A stretch of 64,000 nucleotides of DNA from Halostella pelagica. GTDB taxonomy: Archaea; Halobacteriota; Halobacteria; Halobacteriales; Natronoarchaeaceae. The notes under the pieces are model-generated. The model was given only the letters and a program-made list of their open reading frames with translations, was not told the DNA's origin and searched no databases. Positions 45,549-54,534 of the stretch are shown one piece after another; the stretch's first letter is position 1; each line of letters starts with the position of its first letter. The position numbers and the translations under genes are program-made. The DNA lies in the NCBI GenBank assembly GCA_005954745.1, contig CP040678.1, positions 1,612,001 through 1,676,000 on the forward strand, given 5' to 3'.

Positions 45549-47717
45549 TTATAGCGACCCCTCGTGGAAGAGTTTCTCACAGAGTTTCCGCTGGGCCGCG
45601 CGGAGGTGGTTGTTGAACGTCGGCTGAGAGATACCCATCGACTCGGCGACTTCGACTGCGGTGCGCTCGCGCGGCGTCTCGAAATACCCGCCGAAGTATG
45701 CAGTCTGAAACGCCTCTAGCTGGCGGTCAGTCAGCGCCTCGGTCAGCGAGGCTCGCAGTCCAGTGGTCGACTGGTGGGGGCGTTCCTTGTTCCGCTGGGC
45801 GACCAGTTCCGAGTTCTGATACTTCGTCTGAAACATGTCGACGAACTCGCGGATGGCCGCATCGGCGGCTAGGTCGACCGTCACTGTGGCGACCCCGTCT
45901 TCAACGTACAGTTTGTGCATCCGTCCGCCGTGATCCAGCACGGTCGTTGCGAGGCTCTCGGCGGAGAGGTCAGCCTCGAACAAACTGATTCGAACGCCGT
46001 CTTCCTCGTATTCAGAGATCACAGTGAGGTCGAACGCCGGGAAGCGGTGGGTGTATTCGAGGACGTCGTCCGCCGGCACCCCGCGCGTCGAAAAGAAATA
46101 CCGAACCCCGCCGGCCGACCGCGGGACCACGTTGTCGACAGTGATATCGCAGTCGAGGTCCCGAGCCAACTCAACGAAGGTGAGAGAAGAGTCAGTTACG
46201 GAGAACCGCAGTCTCGTGATCTCGTCGTTTACGAGCGCCTTCTTGCTCTCGACCGCGTTGATGGCGTACGCGATGGTGTCGGCCAACTCCGTCAGTACAG
46301 TCTGTTCCAGTTCGTTGAACACGCCGGATTCCCCTGCGTAGACGTTGAGGACACCGTACAGCGTGTTTTCGTAACTCAACGGCAGCGCAATGGTGGCGTG
46401 GTAGCCCCGTTCGAGCGCCTCCTGACGCCACGGACCCAGCGAACGGTCTACGACGACGTTGTTGACGACCTGAGGTTCGCGTGTCTTCACCGCCTCAGCG
46501 GTGGGGTTTTGCGTCTCAGGGAGGTCACCCACGTTTAAATTGACGTTTTCGAGGAACCCCCTCTCGTCGCCGGCGAACTCCCGGGGTGAGAGTTCTTCGG
46601 CCATCGCATCGCGTTCGCCGACCCAGGCGAGTTCGTACGGACCGACGTCCGCCAACTGTTCGCAGACGACCGTCTCTATCTCCTGTCTGGTGGACGCCTG
46701 AACGAGCGACTGAGCGATGGTCCGAATGATGTCGTTGACCCGGTTCAACCGTTCGAGCGTCTGGTTCTGCGCTTCGAGCGTTTGTTCTCTCTCGTACAGT
46801 TCCCGTTCGCGGTCCACCCGGTCGAGCGTGGCCGTAACGTTTCCGGCGACCGTTTCGCCGAACTCGAAATCGGTCGCATTGAACCCGCCGGACTCGGTCG
46901 CCCCCGTTATGAATACGCCGTGTTTCGAGAGGGGGAAGATAGCCAACTCGGTAGCCAACGGGTGATCCGGACTCTCCCCGTCGTCGGGCGGGACGGATAC
47001 GCGGCGCGTGTCGTTCTCGATGAACGCCTTCCAGCCGGACCCCTCGCCGATGTCGAGTATCGAGGTGTCACGCAAGACCTCTGCGGCGTCGTCCGTCATC
47101 CTGGACGGGCGGAGGTCGCCTTCCTGGTCGTCGTAAAGGGCGATAGCCGTCACGGGGAGACCGAGCGTCTCCGCGGCCGCCTCGACCACGAACTCGCTCA
47201 CCTCGTCCGCCGTCTCGGCGTCGGTGAGGGCACGGTTTAGCGTGTTGAGCGCTTTCAGTTGCTCGTGTCGTCGCGTCCGGTCGCGTTCCTGACGGTTCCG
47301 CTCGATAGCGTGGTGGATCGACCGAACCAGCAGGTCGCTCGTCACGTCGTCTTTCACGAGGTAATCCTGTGCGCCGTGCTGGATCGCCTCGATCCCGACC
47401 TGCTCGTCGCGGAGTCCCGTGAGGACGACTATCGGGACGAACTCCGTCGCATCGACCATCGTACTGAGCGTGTCCAGACCGGTACTTTCCGGCAGGCCGA
47501 GGTCGAGGAGGACCACGTCGATATCGGAGTCAGTCAACCGTGCGAGGCCGTCGGAAATGCGCTTTTCGTGGTAGATCCGCGAACCGTTTGCAGTTGTCTG
47601 GCCGAAGTCGACACGCTGAAGCAGTTCCTCCGCGTTTCTGAGCATCTCTTCGAACAGTCGCGCGTCCCCGGGGTTGTCTTCGATCAGGAGGACGTTGAGC
47701 GCGTCGGAAGAACTCAA
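45549..47717 (-). CDS. Receiver-GAF-Bat/HTH_10 regulator
   Basis: This 722-residue protein starts with a response-regulator receiver domain (residues 8-125) with acidic pocket IEDNPGD and phospho-acceptor D72. GAF-type sensor domains follow (about 150-300 and 330-480), with a coiled-coil linker between (about 300-330). The Bat-type module and HTH_10 helix-turn-helix (TDRQLEAFQTAYFGGYF..., about 655-722) end the protein. Such proteins are haloarchaeal transcription factors of the bacterio-opsin-activator type. Its start overlaps the stop of the upstream response regulator by 4 bp, so phosphorelay control is plausible. The signal is unknown, and no histidine kinase is beside it. Confidence 0.9.
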   Translation of the reverse strand: MSSSDALNVLLIEDNPGDARLFEEMLRNAEELLQRVDFGQTTANGSRIYHEKRISDGLARLTDSDIDVVLLDLGLPESTGLDTLSTMVDATEFVPIVVLTGLRDEQVGIEAIQHGAQDYLVKDDVTSDLLVRSIHHAIERNRQERDRTRRHEQLKALNTLNRALTDAETADEVSEFVVEAAAETLGLPVTAIALYDDQEGDLRPSRMTDDAAEVLRDTSILDIGEGSGWKAFIENDTRRVSVPPDDGESPDHPLATELAIFPLSKHGVFITGATESGGFNATDFEFGETVAGNVTATLDRVDRERELYEREQTLEAQNQTLERLNRVNDIIRTIAQSLVQASTRQEIETVVCEQLADVGPYELAWVGERDAMAEELSPREFAGDERGFLENVNLNVGDLPETQNPTAEAVKTREPQVVNNVVVDRSLGPWRQEALERGYHATIALPLSYENTLYGVLNVYAGESGVFNELEQTVLTELADTIAYAINAVESKKALVNDEITRLRFSVTDSSLTFVELARDLDCDITVDNVVPRSAGGVRYFFSTRGVPADDVLEYTHRFPAFDLTVISEYEEDGVRISLFEADLSAESLATTVLDHGGRMHKLYVEDGVATVTVDLAADAAIREFVDMFQTKYQNSELVAQRNKERPHQSTTGLRASLTEALTDRQLEAFQTAYFGGYFETPRERTAVEVAESMGISQPTFNNHLRAAQRKLCEKLFHEGSL

Positions 47718-48205
47718 TTGTTCTCACCCGTAGACGGTGGAAGCCCGTTCTCGCCCGCATACGGCGGAAGGCGGATGACCGAGAGCCAAAACGTCTGCAA
47801 CGTCTTCACGGTGTCTATGAACTTGTTCGGGTCGACTGGTTTCGTGAGATACGCGTTCGCGTCGAGTTCGTAGGACCTGACGATGTCTTCCTGTGCTTCC
47901 GAACTCGTCAGAACGACCACGGGGACGCGCGAGAGTTCGGGATCGCTGTTTATCTCTTCGAGCACCTCGTCGCCGTCTTTTCGCGGGAGATTGAGGTCGA
48001 GCAGGACGATATCCGGGCAGGGGGCGTCCGCGTGGTCCCCGCGCCTGTAGAGGAAGTCGAGCGCTTCGACCCCGTCGTTTACGACGTGGAGCGTGTTTGC
48101 GATCCTGCCGTCTTCGAACGCCTCCTTCGTCAGGCGGACGTCGCCCGGGTTGTCCTCGACGAGCAGGATGTCCGCCGGATCGCTCGAACTGGCCCGTTCA
48201 CTCAT
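47714..48205 (-). CDS. Single-domain response regulator (Rcp1-like)
   Basis: This 163-residue receiver protein has the acidic pair in LLVEDNPGD (residues 14-22), phospho-acceptor D70 in IVLLDLNLP and the conserved Lys in YLTKPVD (about 128). It has no output domain and is like cyanobacterial Rcp1-type regulators. The ATG at 48205 overlaps the end of the preceding small gene by 8 bp, and its own stop overlaps the Bat-type gene, so three genes form one coupled unit; the longer frame to 48346 is rejected. It may pass phosphate to a kinase encoded elsewhere. Confidence 0.9.
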   Translation of the reverse strand: MSERASSSDPADILLVEDNPGDVRLTKEAFEDGRIANTLHVVNDGVEALDFLYRRGDHADAPCPDIVLLDLNLPRKDGDEVLEEINSDPELSRVPVVVLTSSEAQEDIVRSYELDANAYLTKPVDPNKFIDTVKTLQTFWLSVIRLPPYAGENGLPPSTGENN

Positions 48206-48449
48206 CGTCGGGATTTGTGGTGTCGGCAAGCGTTTCGTCCGGGATGGTTCGGTCCGTGGCACGCTGTTCGGTGTTACATTCGAGAGGAGAAACGCAGTCG
48301 TCGCGTGGAAGGTAACACATACCGAGAATATTCCCGCACCCGGCAATTACCTCGACGGCGTCGTTGGTCGTGCCGAAGCGATCGAGAGGTCCGGTTTCGC
48401 CCGCATCTCGACAGAGGACCCTCCCTGTGTCCCCGACCCGTTCAGTCAT
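48198..48449 (-). CDS. Small protein leading the response-regulator operon
   Basis: This 83-residue protein has five cysteines in its middle (RVLCRD, AGCGN, MCYLP, DDCVS, LECN) and an acidic tail. I do not recognise the family; metal or disulfide binding is possible. The ATG at 48449 is chosen over 48494 because CTTATCC (about 48472-48478) on the minus strand lies 23-29 nt upstream. It overlaps the next gene by 8 bp, so it is the first gene of the operon and probably acts with it. Confidence 0.6.
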   Translation of the reverse strand: MTERVGDTGRVLCRDAGETGPLDRFGTTNDAVEVIAGCGNILGMCYLPRDDCVSPLECNTEQRATDRTIPDETLADTTNPDDE

Positions 48450-48624
48450 ATATTCGGTACAGGGCCCCGAAAGGATAAGTTTCCCTATTAGCATCCCTCT
48501 GACGGCCTGTTATGACAATTTTCACTGTATACTTGTATGATGTATTCGGCTGGTCCGACCGGTTACCGGAGGTCCGGCGACGCGAATAGCAGGGCACTTA
48601 TCCGGGTAGTTCGCAGGGGAAGGT

Positions 48625-49710
48625 ATGGAGATCAAGAGCCGGGATCGCGCCGAGGAGGGCCGAACGCGGATCACCCTCGTCCCGGAGAGCCTGGACGACC
48701 TCTGGCACCTGCAGTACGTGCTCGAACCCGGTGACTCCGTCTCGGGCGACACGACGCGGCGCATACAGCGCGACGACGACAAGATGCGCGATACCGGCGG
48801 ACAGCGCGAACACATGTACGTCACCATCGAGGTGGACTCCGTCGAGTTCGCCAAGTTCGCCAACCGCCTGCGGGTCGGCGGGGAGATAGTCGACACCTCC
48901 CGCGAGGACCAACTCGGCTTCCATCACACGCTCAACGTCGAAGAACGCGACGAGATAACGATCACCAAGCGGTTTCAGCCGGACCAGTTGGAACGCTTAG
49001 AGGAGGCCGTCGAGGCGACGGACGCGCCGGACGTCGCCATCGCAACCGTCGAAGAGGGCGAAGCGCACATCCACACAGTCGCCCAGTACGGCACCGACGA
49101 GTACGGGTCGTTCACGGGGACAACTGGCAAAGGAGAGTACGCACGCTCCCGCGACGAACTGTTCGGCGAGGTCACCGCCGCGCTGAAGCGACTCGACGTC
49201 GACGCGATCATCCTCGCCGGTCCGGGGTTCACGAAGCGGGACCTGTTAGATTTCGTCGAAGAGGAAGCGCCCGACATGGCCGAGAGGGTCACGACCGTCG
49301 ACACGAGCGCGGTCGGCGACCGGGGCGTCCACGAGGTGCTGAAACGCGGGGCCGTCGCGGACGTGCAACAGGAAACCCGTATCGCCGAGGAAGCGGAATT
49401 CATCGACGCCCTCACTCAGCGGATCGGCGAGGGCGCGAAAGCGGCATACGGTCCCGAACAGGTCGCGAAAGCCGCCGACTTCGGCGCGGTCGAACAGTTG
49501 CTCGTGCTGGACGAGCGCCTCCGAAAGGAGCGCGGCGCAGTGAGCGAGGACGAGGAGGGGGCCGAGTGGGATGTCGATGTCAACGAGATAGTCAGAGACG
49601 TCGAGCAACAGGGCGGCGACGTGACCGTCTTCTCCTCGGACTTCGCGCCCGGCGAACAACTCGCGAACCTCGGCGGCATCGCGGCGCTGCTTCGATACCG
49701 CCTCGAGTGA
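48625..49710 (+). CDS. pelA: Pelota (Dom34), ribosome rescue factor
   Basis: This 361-residue protein matches archaeal aPelota, which with aABCE1/aEF1-alpha frees stalled ribosomes. The N-terminal Sm-like domain (about 1-125) has [20 protein letters not shown] and the [14 protein letters not shown] loop. The central eRF1-2-like domain has [14 protein letters not shown] near 151-164 and [14 protein letters not shown] near 195-208. The C-terminal eRF1-3-like domain ends [21 protein letters not shown] (48598-48602) lies 23-27 nt before the ATG. It is not in an operon. It converges with a TrmB-type gene. Confidence 0.95.
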   Translation: MEIKSRDRAEEGRTRITLVPESLDDLWHLQYVLEPGDSVSGDTTRRIQRDDDKMRDTGGQREHMYVTIEVDSVEFAKFANRLRVGGEIVDTSREDQLGFHHTLNVEERDEITITKRFQPDQLERLEEAVEATDAPDVAIATVEEGEAHIHTVAQYGTDEYGSFTGTTGKGEYARSRDELFGEVTAALKRLDVDAIILAGPGFTKRDLLDFVEEEAPDMAERVTTVDTSAVGDRGVHEVLKRGAVADVQQETRIAEEAEFIDALTQRIGEGAKAAYGPEQVAKAADFGAVEQLLVLDERLRKERGAVSEDEEGAEWDVDVNEIVRDVEQQGGDVTVFSSDFAPGEQLANLGGIAALLRYRLE

Positions 49711-49732
49711 GACGGGCGGTCCCGGCGAACGG

Positions 49733-50503
49733 TCACACCTTCCGGTCGAACGAGTCGAAACTGGAATTCATCAATTCGATCAGGGCGGACGCGAAGTTCG
49801 TCTCGACGCTCCAGAACGCCGTCTCCCGGTTGATGCCCGAAACGTCTTCTTCTCCGAGCACGGAGAGGAGGACGCCTTTCCCGTCAACCCGAACGACTCG
49901 ACCGATGCTCGTGTCGCCGCTAAACGGCGGCGGCGGGACAGTAGTGAGGACCGCATCGTCGGCAAACCGGTTCCGGACCCCCTCGTCGACGCTGACGACG
50001 CCCACGTACAGGCCTGCTTTCTCCCGGTCACGAAGCGCCGTCTCGATAGTCTCGGTCATCAGGTCTGGGTCTGGCGTTCCGAAGATGACGCTCTCCTCTG
50101 CCTCGCGAATCAGTTCGACGATCCGGTCTTCCACGTGTTCCTGACCGCGGACAGTCCAGATGTCCTCCTGTTCCTCCCCGTCGTCGCTGTGTTCCTCTCG
50201 AACGCCCTCGACGTAGTCGAACGCCCGCTCCTGTTCACGCTCGAAGCGCTCGCGCAGGATCGACCGGGCCGTCTCGATGCTGACCGGCCGGTATCGCATC
50301 GGGTTCGACTGTTGGACCTCGACGAGACCGCGCTCTTCGAGGTTCTCGGCGGCGCTGTACACCTGTGACCGGGGCACCTCAGCGACCCTGTGAACGTCGC
50401 GTGCGGTGCCGGAACCGAGTTTCTGCAAGGCGATGAACACTCTCGCCTCGTAGCCGGTGAGCCCAAGGCGTTCGAGCGACGACACCGCGTCGCTCTCGGC
50501 CAT
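49733..50503 (-). CDS. TrmB-family transcriptional regulator
   Basis: This 256-residue protein has an N-terminal winged helix (LERLGLTGYEARVFIALQKL...VHRVAEVPRSQVYSAAENLEERGLVEVQ, residues 8-70), a coiled-coil-like linker (about 80-115) and a C-terminal phospholipase-D-like ligand domain (about 120-250), as in TrmB and related regulators. Its ATG at 50501-50503 shares a base with the stop of the exporter gene upstream, so the two are one transcript. It likely controls that exporter and itself; the ligand is unknown. A palindrome upstream of the exporter promoter is the obvious candidate site. Confidence 0.87.
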   Translation of the reverse strand: MAESDAVSSLERLGLTGYEARVFIALQKLGSGTARDVHRVAEVPRSQVYSAAENLEERGLVEVQQSNPMRYRPVSIETARSILRERFEREQERAFDYVEGVREEHSDDGEEQEDIWTVRGQEHVEDRIVELIREAEESVIFGTPDPDLMTETIETALRDREKAGLYVGVVSVDEGVRNRFADDAVLTTVPPPPFSGDTSIGRVVRVDGKGVLLSVLGEEDVSGINRETAFWSVETNFASALIELMNSSFDSFDRKV

Positions 50504-53500
50504 CAGTTCTCACCACCGTCGGGATGAATCGACGCGTCCGTGTCGCCGGTTTCGGCCGTGCGGTCCTCGGGTGCGAGATACCTCGTCCAGACGACGAGCA
50601 GACTCGGCAGGACGACCACGGACGCGATGAACGCGTAGATGATCGTCAGCCCGGTGATGATACCGAACTGCTGGAGCGCCGGGAAGATGGCGAGGGAGAG
50701 GACGCCGAACCCGCCGACTGTCGTCGCGGCGCTGCCGAGCAACGCCCCGCCGGTGCCGGTGATGCTCGTGTCCATCGCCGCCCAGATGTTGTCCCGACGC
50801 TTGCGTTCGAGGTTGAACCGCTCGCTCAAGTGGATGCTGTAGGCGACGCCGAGTCCGATGGTCAGGCTGGTTATCATCCCGGTCAGGACGTTAAAGGGCA
50901 TCCCGATCACGTGCATCGTCCCGAGGATCCACGAGACGGACAGCGCGACCGGCATGAGGGTGACGACGCCCAGTGAGGCGCTGCCGTGCGTGACCCGGTA
51001 GGCGATCATCAGGAACCCGAACACGGCGACGAGCGTGATCATCAGGCTCTCGATGACCGTGTCGAGCAGTTGGTCCTGGACGATCTCGTTGACGATCGGC
51101 GACCCGGTCGCGGTGGCCGTCCAGATATCGCTCTCGCCGTCGTCGTCGACAGCGCCCGCGGCGTCTCGCATCCGGTCGGTGGTCTCGGCCGTCGACAGAC
51201 CGCCGCGAACGGACACCTCGACCTGGGCGGCGCGGTACTCGCCGTTATCGCGGTAGATCACCTGCCCGGCCTGGCTGGGTGCCACCTCGTACAGCGTATC
51301 GTACACGGCCGTCAGGTTCTCGTCGGGGATGCCGTCGCCGTCGGTGTCAGTCTCGTTGACGACCGCCGCCATCGTCCCGTTGCGATCTGCGACGGACCTG
51401 ATCACCGAGTTGGGACTCGTCACCGACGGGTTGCCTCCGGAGGTGACGAACGCCACGTCGTTTTCCTTGATGCGTTCCTCGGTCCGGTTGACGCGTTCGA
51501 GGGTGTCCGGGTGAGTGATATCACCCTCGACCAGCACCTGCGCGACCTGGTCCTCGCGCTGGAAGTTGTCGTTGATGTAATCGAGGTTCTTCTTCACGGA
51601 GTACTCGCCGGGACGGAACGGTTCCGGCAGGTCGTACATGTACTCCGGCGGGTCGTCAGCGATGAAGTCCTCGTTGGAGAAACTGGTGTCGACCTGCGTC
51701 GCACCGTACGCGCCCGCGACGCTGACAGTCAGGGCGAGAGCGATGACGACAAACGGGGCGACCTTCGCGGCCGTCGACCCGACCGAAAGCACTCGGCTAA
51801 ACCGGCCTCCCCCGGTACCGAACGCACGTTTCCGGCGGTCGATGCCGCGCTGTTCCAGCGCACCGTCTATCTCTACTTTCAGCGCCGGAATGAACGCGCC
51901 GAACACGAGCAGCGCGACCGCGATGCCGAACGAACTCACGATCCCGAAGTCCTGGATCGGTCCAAGCGGGCTGATGAGATTCGACATGAATCCGATGACC
52001 GTCGTCGCCGTCACCCATATCAGGGCGACGCCGACGCCGACGAGCGCCGCTCGCATCGACCCGCGGACGCTTTCGCCGTCGCTGGTCCCGCGCTCCTGAC
52101 GCTGTTCGCGGTGACGCATGAAGATGTGGATCGCGTAGTCGATAGAGAGCCCGATGAGCAACACGGGCACCGCGATCATGATCTGGTTGAACGTGATGTC
52201 GGCCCAGCCCATGAACCCGAACGTCCAGATGAGGACCGTGAAGATGCCGACGAACCCGAGAACGATATCCAGCAGGTCCCGGTAGGCGATCAGGAGGGTG
52301 AGGAGAACGAACAGCAGCGCGAGCGGCCCGACGATGGCGAGACTGTCGCCCATCGACTGGTCGGTCTCCTCGCTGATGATGCCGAAGCCGAAGACGATGT
52401 ACTGTTCCCCGTTGCTCTGACGCTCGGCCTGGTCGCGGATGGCCAACTGAGTGTCGACTAGATCATCTGAAACCTCTCCCGCGTTCTGAACGTTCGACCC
52501 GGTGGACTGGAACACGACCATCATCCGCGCGTCCGCGGTTGTCGAGCCGGGGTCGTAGTTCGACGCCATCAGTGCGAGCGGCCCGCCGTTCCCACCGTTG
52601 TCGCCGCTCAGAAGCGTCTCGACGACGGACTCGACCTGAGAGTCGTTCATCGACTCTACCTGGTCGATCTGCTCGTCGAGGGGCGGGAGAGCGCCCGCCT
52701 GAATCGCGGCCTGTCGCTCTTTGAGCTGTTGGCCTCGTTCGGTGAGGGTCTCGCGCCGCTGCTGGAGTTCGTCCGCTCGGTCCCGAACGGCCGCGTACTC
52801 CTCGCTGAGGACGCTCTCGTTGCCGGGACCGGCGTAGGTGGCGACGGCGTACGCCAGACGTTGCTCCTCGTCGGTCTCCGCGTTCCGAACCAACCGCGCC
52901 GCCCGCTCGAACGTCTCGGCGTCGTCGTCGCTCAGATTCACCGGCGTGTCCCGTCGGACCGATTCGAACACGGCTCGCGGGTCGGCGGACTCATTGCGTG
53001 CAACGCCTGCGAGTGCGGCTTCGAGGTCGCTAGCCGTCTGGTTCAGCTTCTCCTGTTGCCGCCCGAGCGCGGCGTAGTCGGCCTGTAAGCTCTCGTTCTC
53101 GGCCTCGATAGCGCGCTGTTCCTCCTGAATCCCACCGTACGCGGCGACGTAGTTCGAGACTCCCAGAACGGGGTCCTCGTCGTCGAGCGACTCGTTTATC
53201 GTTTCGTTCTCGCGGAACGACTGCTGGAGCCGCAATGAGCGAAGCAACGACTCCTTCGTGAGTACGTTCCCGGTCTCGTTTCGGACTATCACCTGTACCG
53301 ACGTCGTGTTCTCCCGTCCGGAGGTGAAGTTCTGCTCGACGTAGCTCTGCTTTGCCTCCTCGACGGACCCGGTCTCGAACTGGGCTAGCGACGAAGACTG
53401 TTCCACCATCCCGGCACCGCCCCCGACGACAGCGGTGAGGACGATCATCACCGCGATTACGATACGAGTGTGCGTCGCGATCGCGTTCGTGATCGAGTCG

Positions 53501-53520
53501 GTCAGACCCACGTCGACCAC
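50503..53520 (-). CDS. MMPL/RND-superfamily exporter
   Basis: This 1005-residue membrane protein has two similar halves. Each has one N-terminal helix, a large extracytoplasmic loop (about 37-380 and about 620-780) and a bundle of five helices with SSD/MMPL character (for example LLIGLSIDYAIHIFMRHREQR near 455-475 and TIGLGVAYSIHLSERFNLERKRR in the second half). The first loop is acidic and rich in coiled-coil. It would export lipids or hydrophobic compounds using the proton or sodium gradient. The start is GTG at 53520, 21-30 nt after the TATA-like GGTTATATCG (53541-53550). The downstream TrmB-type gene likely regulates it. Confidence 0.88.
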   Translation of the reverse strand: MVDVGLTDSITNAIATHTRIVIAVMIVLTAVVGGGAGMVEQSSSLAQFETGSVEEAKQSYVEQNFTSGRENTTSVQVIVRNETGNVLTKESLLRSLRLQQSFRENETINESLDDEDPVLGVSNYVAAYGGIQEEQRAIEAENESLQADYAALGRQQEKLNQTASDLEAALAGVARNESADPRAVFESVRRDTPVNLSDDDAETFERAARLVRNAETDEEQRLAYAVATYAGPGNESVLSEEYAAVRDRADELQQRRETLTERGQQLKERQAAIQAGALPPLDEQIDQVESMNDSQVESVVETLLSGDNGGNGGPLALMASNYDPGSTTADARMMVVFQSTGSNVQNAGEVSDDLVDTQLAIRDQAERQSNGEQYIVFGFGIISEETDQSMGDSLAIVGPLALLFVLLTLLIAYRDLLDIVLGFVGIFTVLIWTFGFMGWADITFNQIMIAVPVLLIGLSIDYAIHIFMRHREQRQERGTSDGESVRGSMRAALVGVGVALIWVTATTVIGFMSNLISPLGPIQDFGIVSSFGIAVALLVFGAFIPALKVEIDGALEQRGIDRRKRAFGTGGGRFSRVLSVGSTAAKVAPFVVIALALTVSVAGAYGATQVDTSFSNEDFIADDPPEYMYDLPEPFRPGEYSVKKNLDYINDNFQREDQVAQVLVEGDITHPDTLERVNRTEERIKENDVAFVTSGGNPSVTSPNSVIRSVADRNGTMAAVVNETDTDGDGIPDENLTAVYDTLYEVAPSQAGQVIYRDNGEYRAAQVEVSVRGGLSTAETTDRMRDAAGAVDDDGESDIWTATATGSPIVNEIVQDQLLDTVIESLMITLVAVFGFLMIAYRVTHGSASLGVVTLMPVALSVSWILGTMHVIGMPFNVLTGMITSLTIGLGVAYSIHLSERFNLERKRRDNIWAAMDTSITGTGGALLGSAATTVGGFGVLSLAIFPALQQFGIITGLTIIYAFIASVVVLPSLLVVWTRYLAPEDRTAETGDTDASIHPDGGEN

Positions 53521-53540
53521 GCTCCGTTCCCGTGGTAGCT

Positions 53541-53589
53541 GGTTATATCGTGCATTGTAAGCACTGTTGTTATGAGACTACTAACAACA
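53541..53589 (-). promoter_or_regulatory. Exporter promoter with upstream inverted repeat
   Basis: On the minus strand the TATA-like GATATAACC (53541-53550) lies 21-30 nt before the GTG start. Upstream of it is a perfect 8-bp inverted repeat with a 9-nt spacer: TGTTGTTA (53565-53572) and TAACAACA (53582-53589), 45-69 nt before the start. A site upstream of the TATA/BRE region would fit an activator such as the TrmB-family protein encoded in the same operon. Confidence 0.55.
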
Positions 53590-53655
53590 CGCCGTCCTTA
53601 AGGGTGATGGTTTCGTTCGAACTGTCGGAAAATCATCGTTCTCGACCGCGGAACG

Positions 53656-54390
53656 TCATTCGATCCGTAACGTCGTGAGATCGCTTGCGACCCGAACGTC
53701 GCCGTCGAATCGCTCGCGAACCGAGGCGACCATCTCATCGTGTCTCCCTTCGGTGTGCGGGTAGAGGTGAGTGAGGTAGAGCCGTCCGATCTCGGTGCCG
53801 GCGAACGCGTCGCCGAGCTGTGACGGGGTGGGATGATTCGACACGTCGACGTCGTCCGGAAACGAGCAGTCGTGCGCGAAGACGGCGACCCCGTCCGCGA
53901 AGGTCGCCAACCCTTCGAACGCCTCGGTGTCTCCGCTGAATCCGAACGCGTCACCGAAGCGGTACGCGAGACAGGGAGTCGAATGGCGCGTCTCGTACCC
54001 CTCGATATCGAACTCCGCGACCGAGAACTCGTGCGGGCCGACCTCCCGTATCTGAAGGTCGACGCGGCCGTCGAGGTAGTCGAACACGTCGATCAGATCG
54101 TCGACCAGCGCCTTCGTGCCGGCCGGACCGACGACCTCCAGATGCGTTTCGCCGGCCAGCCATCTGGCTTTCAACAGGGGAAGTAGGTCGGCGACGTGGT
54201 CGAGGTGGTGATGCGTCAGGAGCACCGACGAGATGCCCTCGTAGCCGGGGTCGGTCTGCGAGAGACGATTGAGAACGCCGCTCCCGCAGTCGACGAGGAG
54301 GCGTCGGCCGTCGTCTTCGAGGAGGATTCCGGTCTGGGACCTGTCTCCGGCCGGCATCGCGCTACCGGTGCCCAGGAAGGTGACGTCCAT
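53656..54390 (-). CDS. RNase Z-like metallo-beta-lactamase-fold hydrolase
   Basis: This 244-residue MBL protein has TFLGTGSAMPAGDRSQTG at the N-terminus, as in RNase Z/ElaC relatives, and metal ligands H60-x-H62-x-D64-H65 in LLTHHHLDH. Later ligands are GFSGDT near residue 150 and HLYPHTEG near 217. It lacks the exosite arm of true tRNase Z, so the substrate is uncertain. The ATG at 54390 begins exactly at the conserved MDVTFLGTGS; the frame continuing to 54900 is the shadow of the divergent helicase gene. Confidence 0.87.
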   Translation of the reverse strand: MDVTFLGTGSAMPAGDRSQTGILLEDDGRRLLVDCGSGVLNRLSQTDPGYEGISSVLLTHHHLDHVADLLPLLKARWLAGETHLEVVGPAGTKALVDDLIDVFDYLDGRVDLQIREVGPHEFSVAEFDIEGYETRHSTPCLAYRFGDAFGFSGDTEAFEGLATFADGVAVFAHDCSFPDDVDVSNHPTPSQLGDAFAGTEIGRLYLTHLYPHTEGRHDEMVASVRERFDGDVRVASDLTTLRIE

Positions 54391-54534
54391 GCCTGTGCCT
54401 GCGGAGAGCGGAGCGAAAAGGGTTGTGTCGTCCGGCCGGCGTTGGACCCGACTCGCCGACCGCGGACCCGTCCTCCGCTTCACTTTCACTCCGCCTTCCA
54501 AACCCTCTTGCCGGGCGACCCCCTGGATCCGCTG

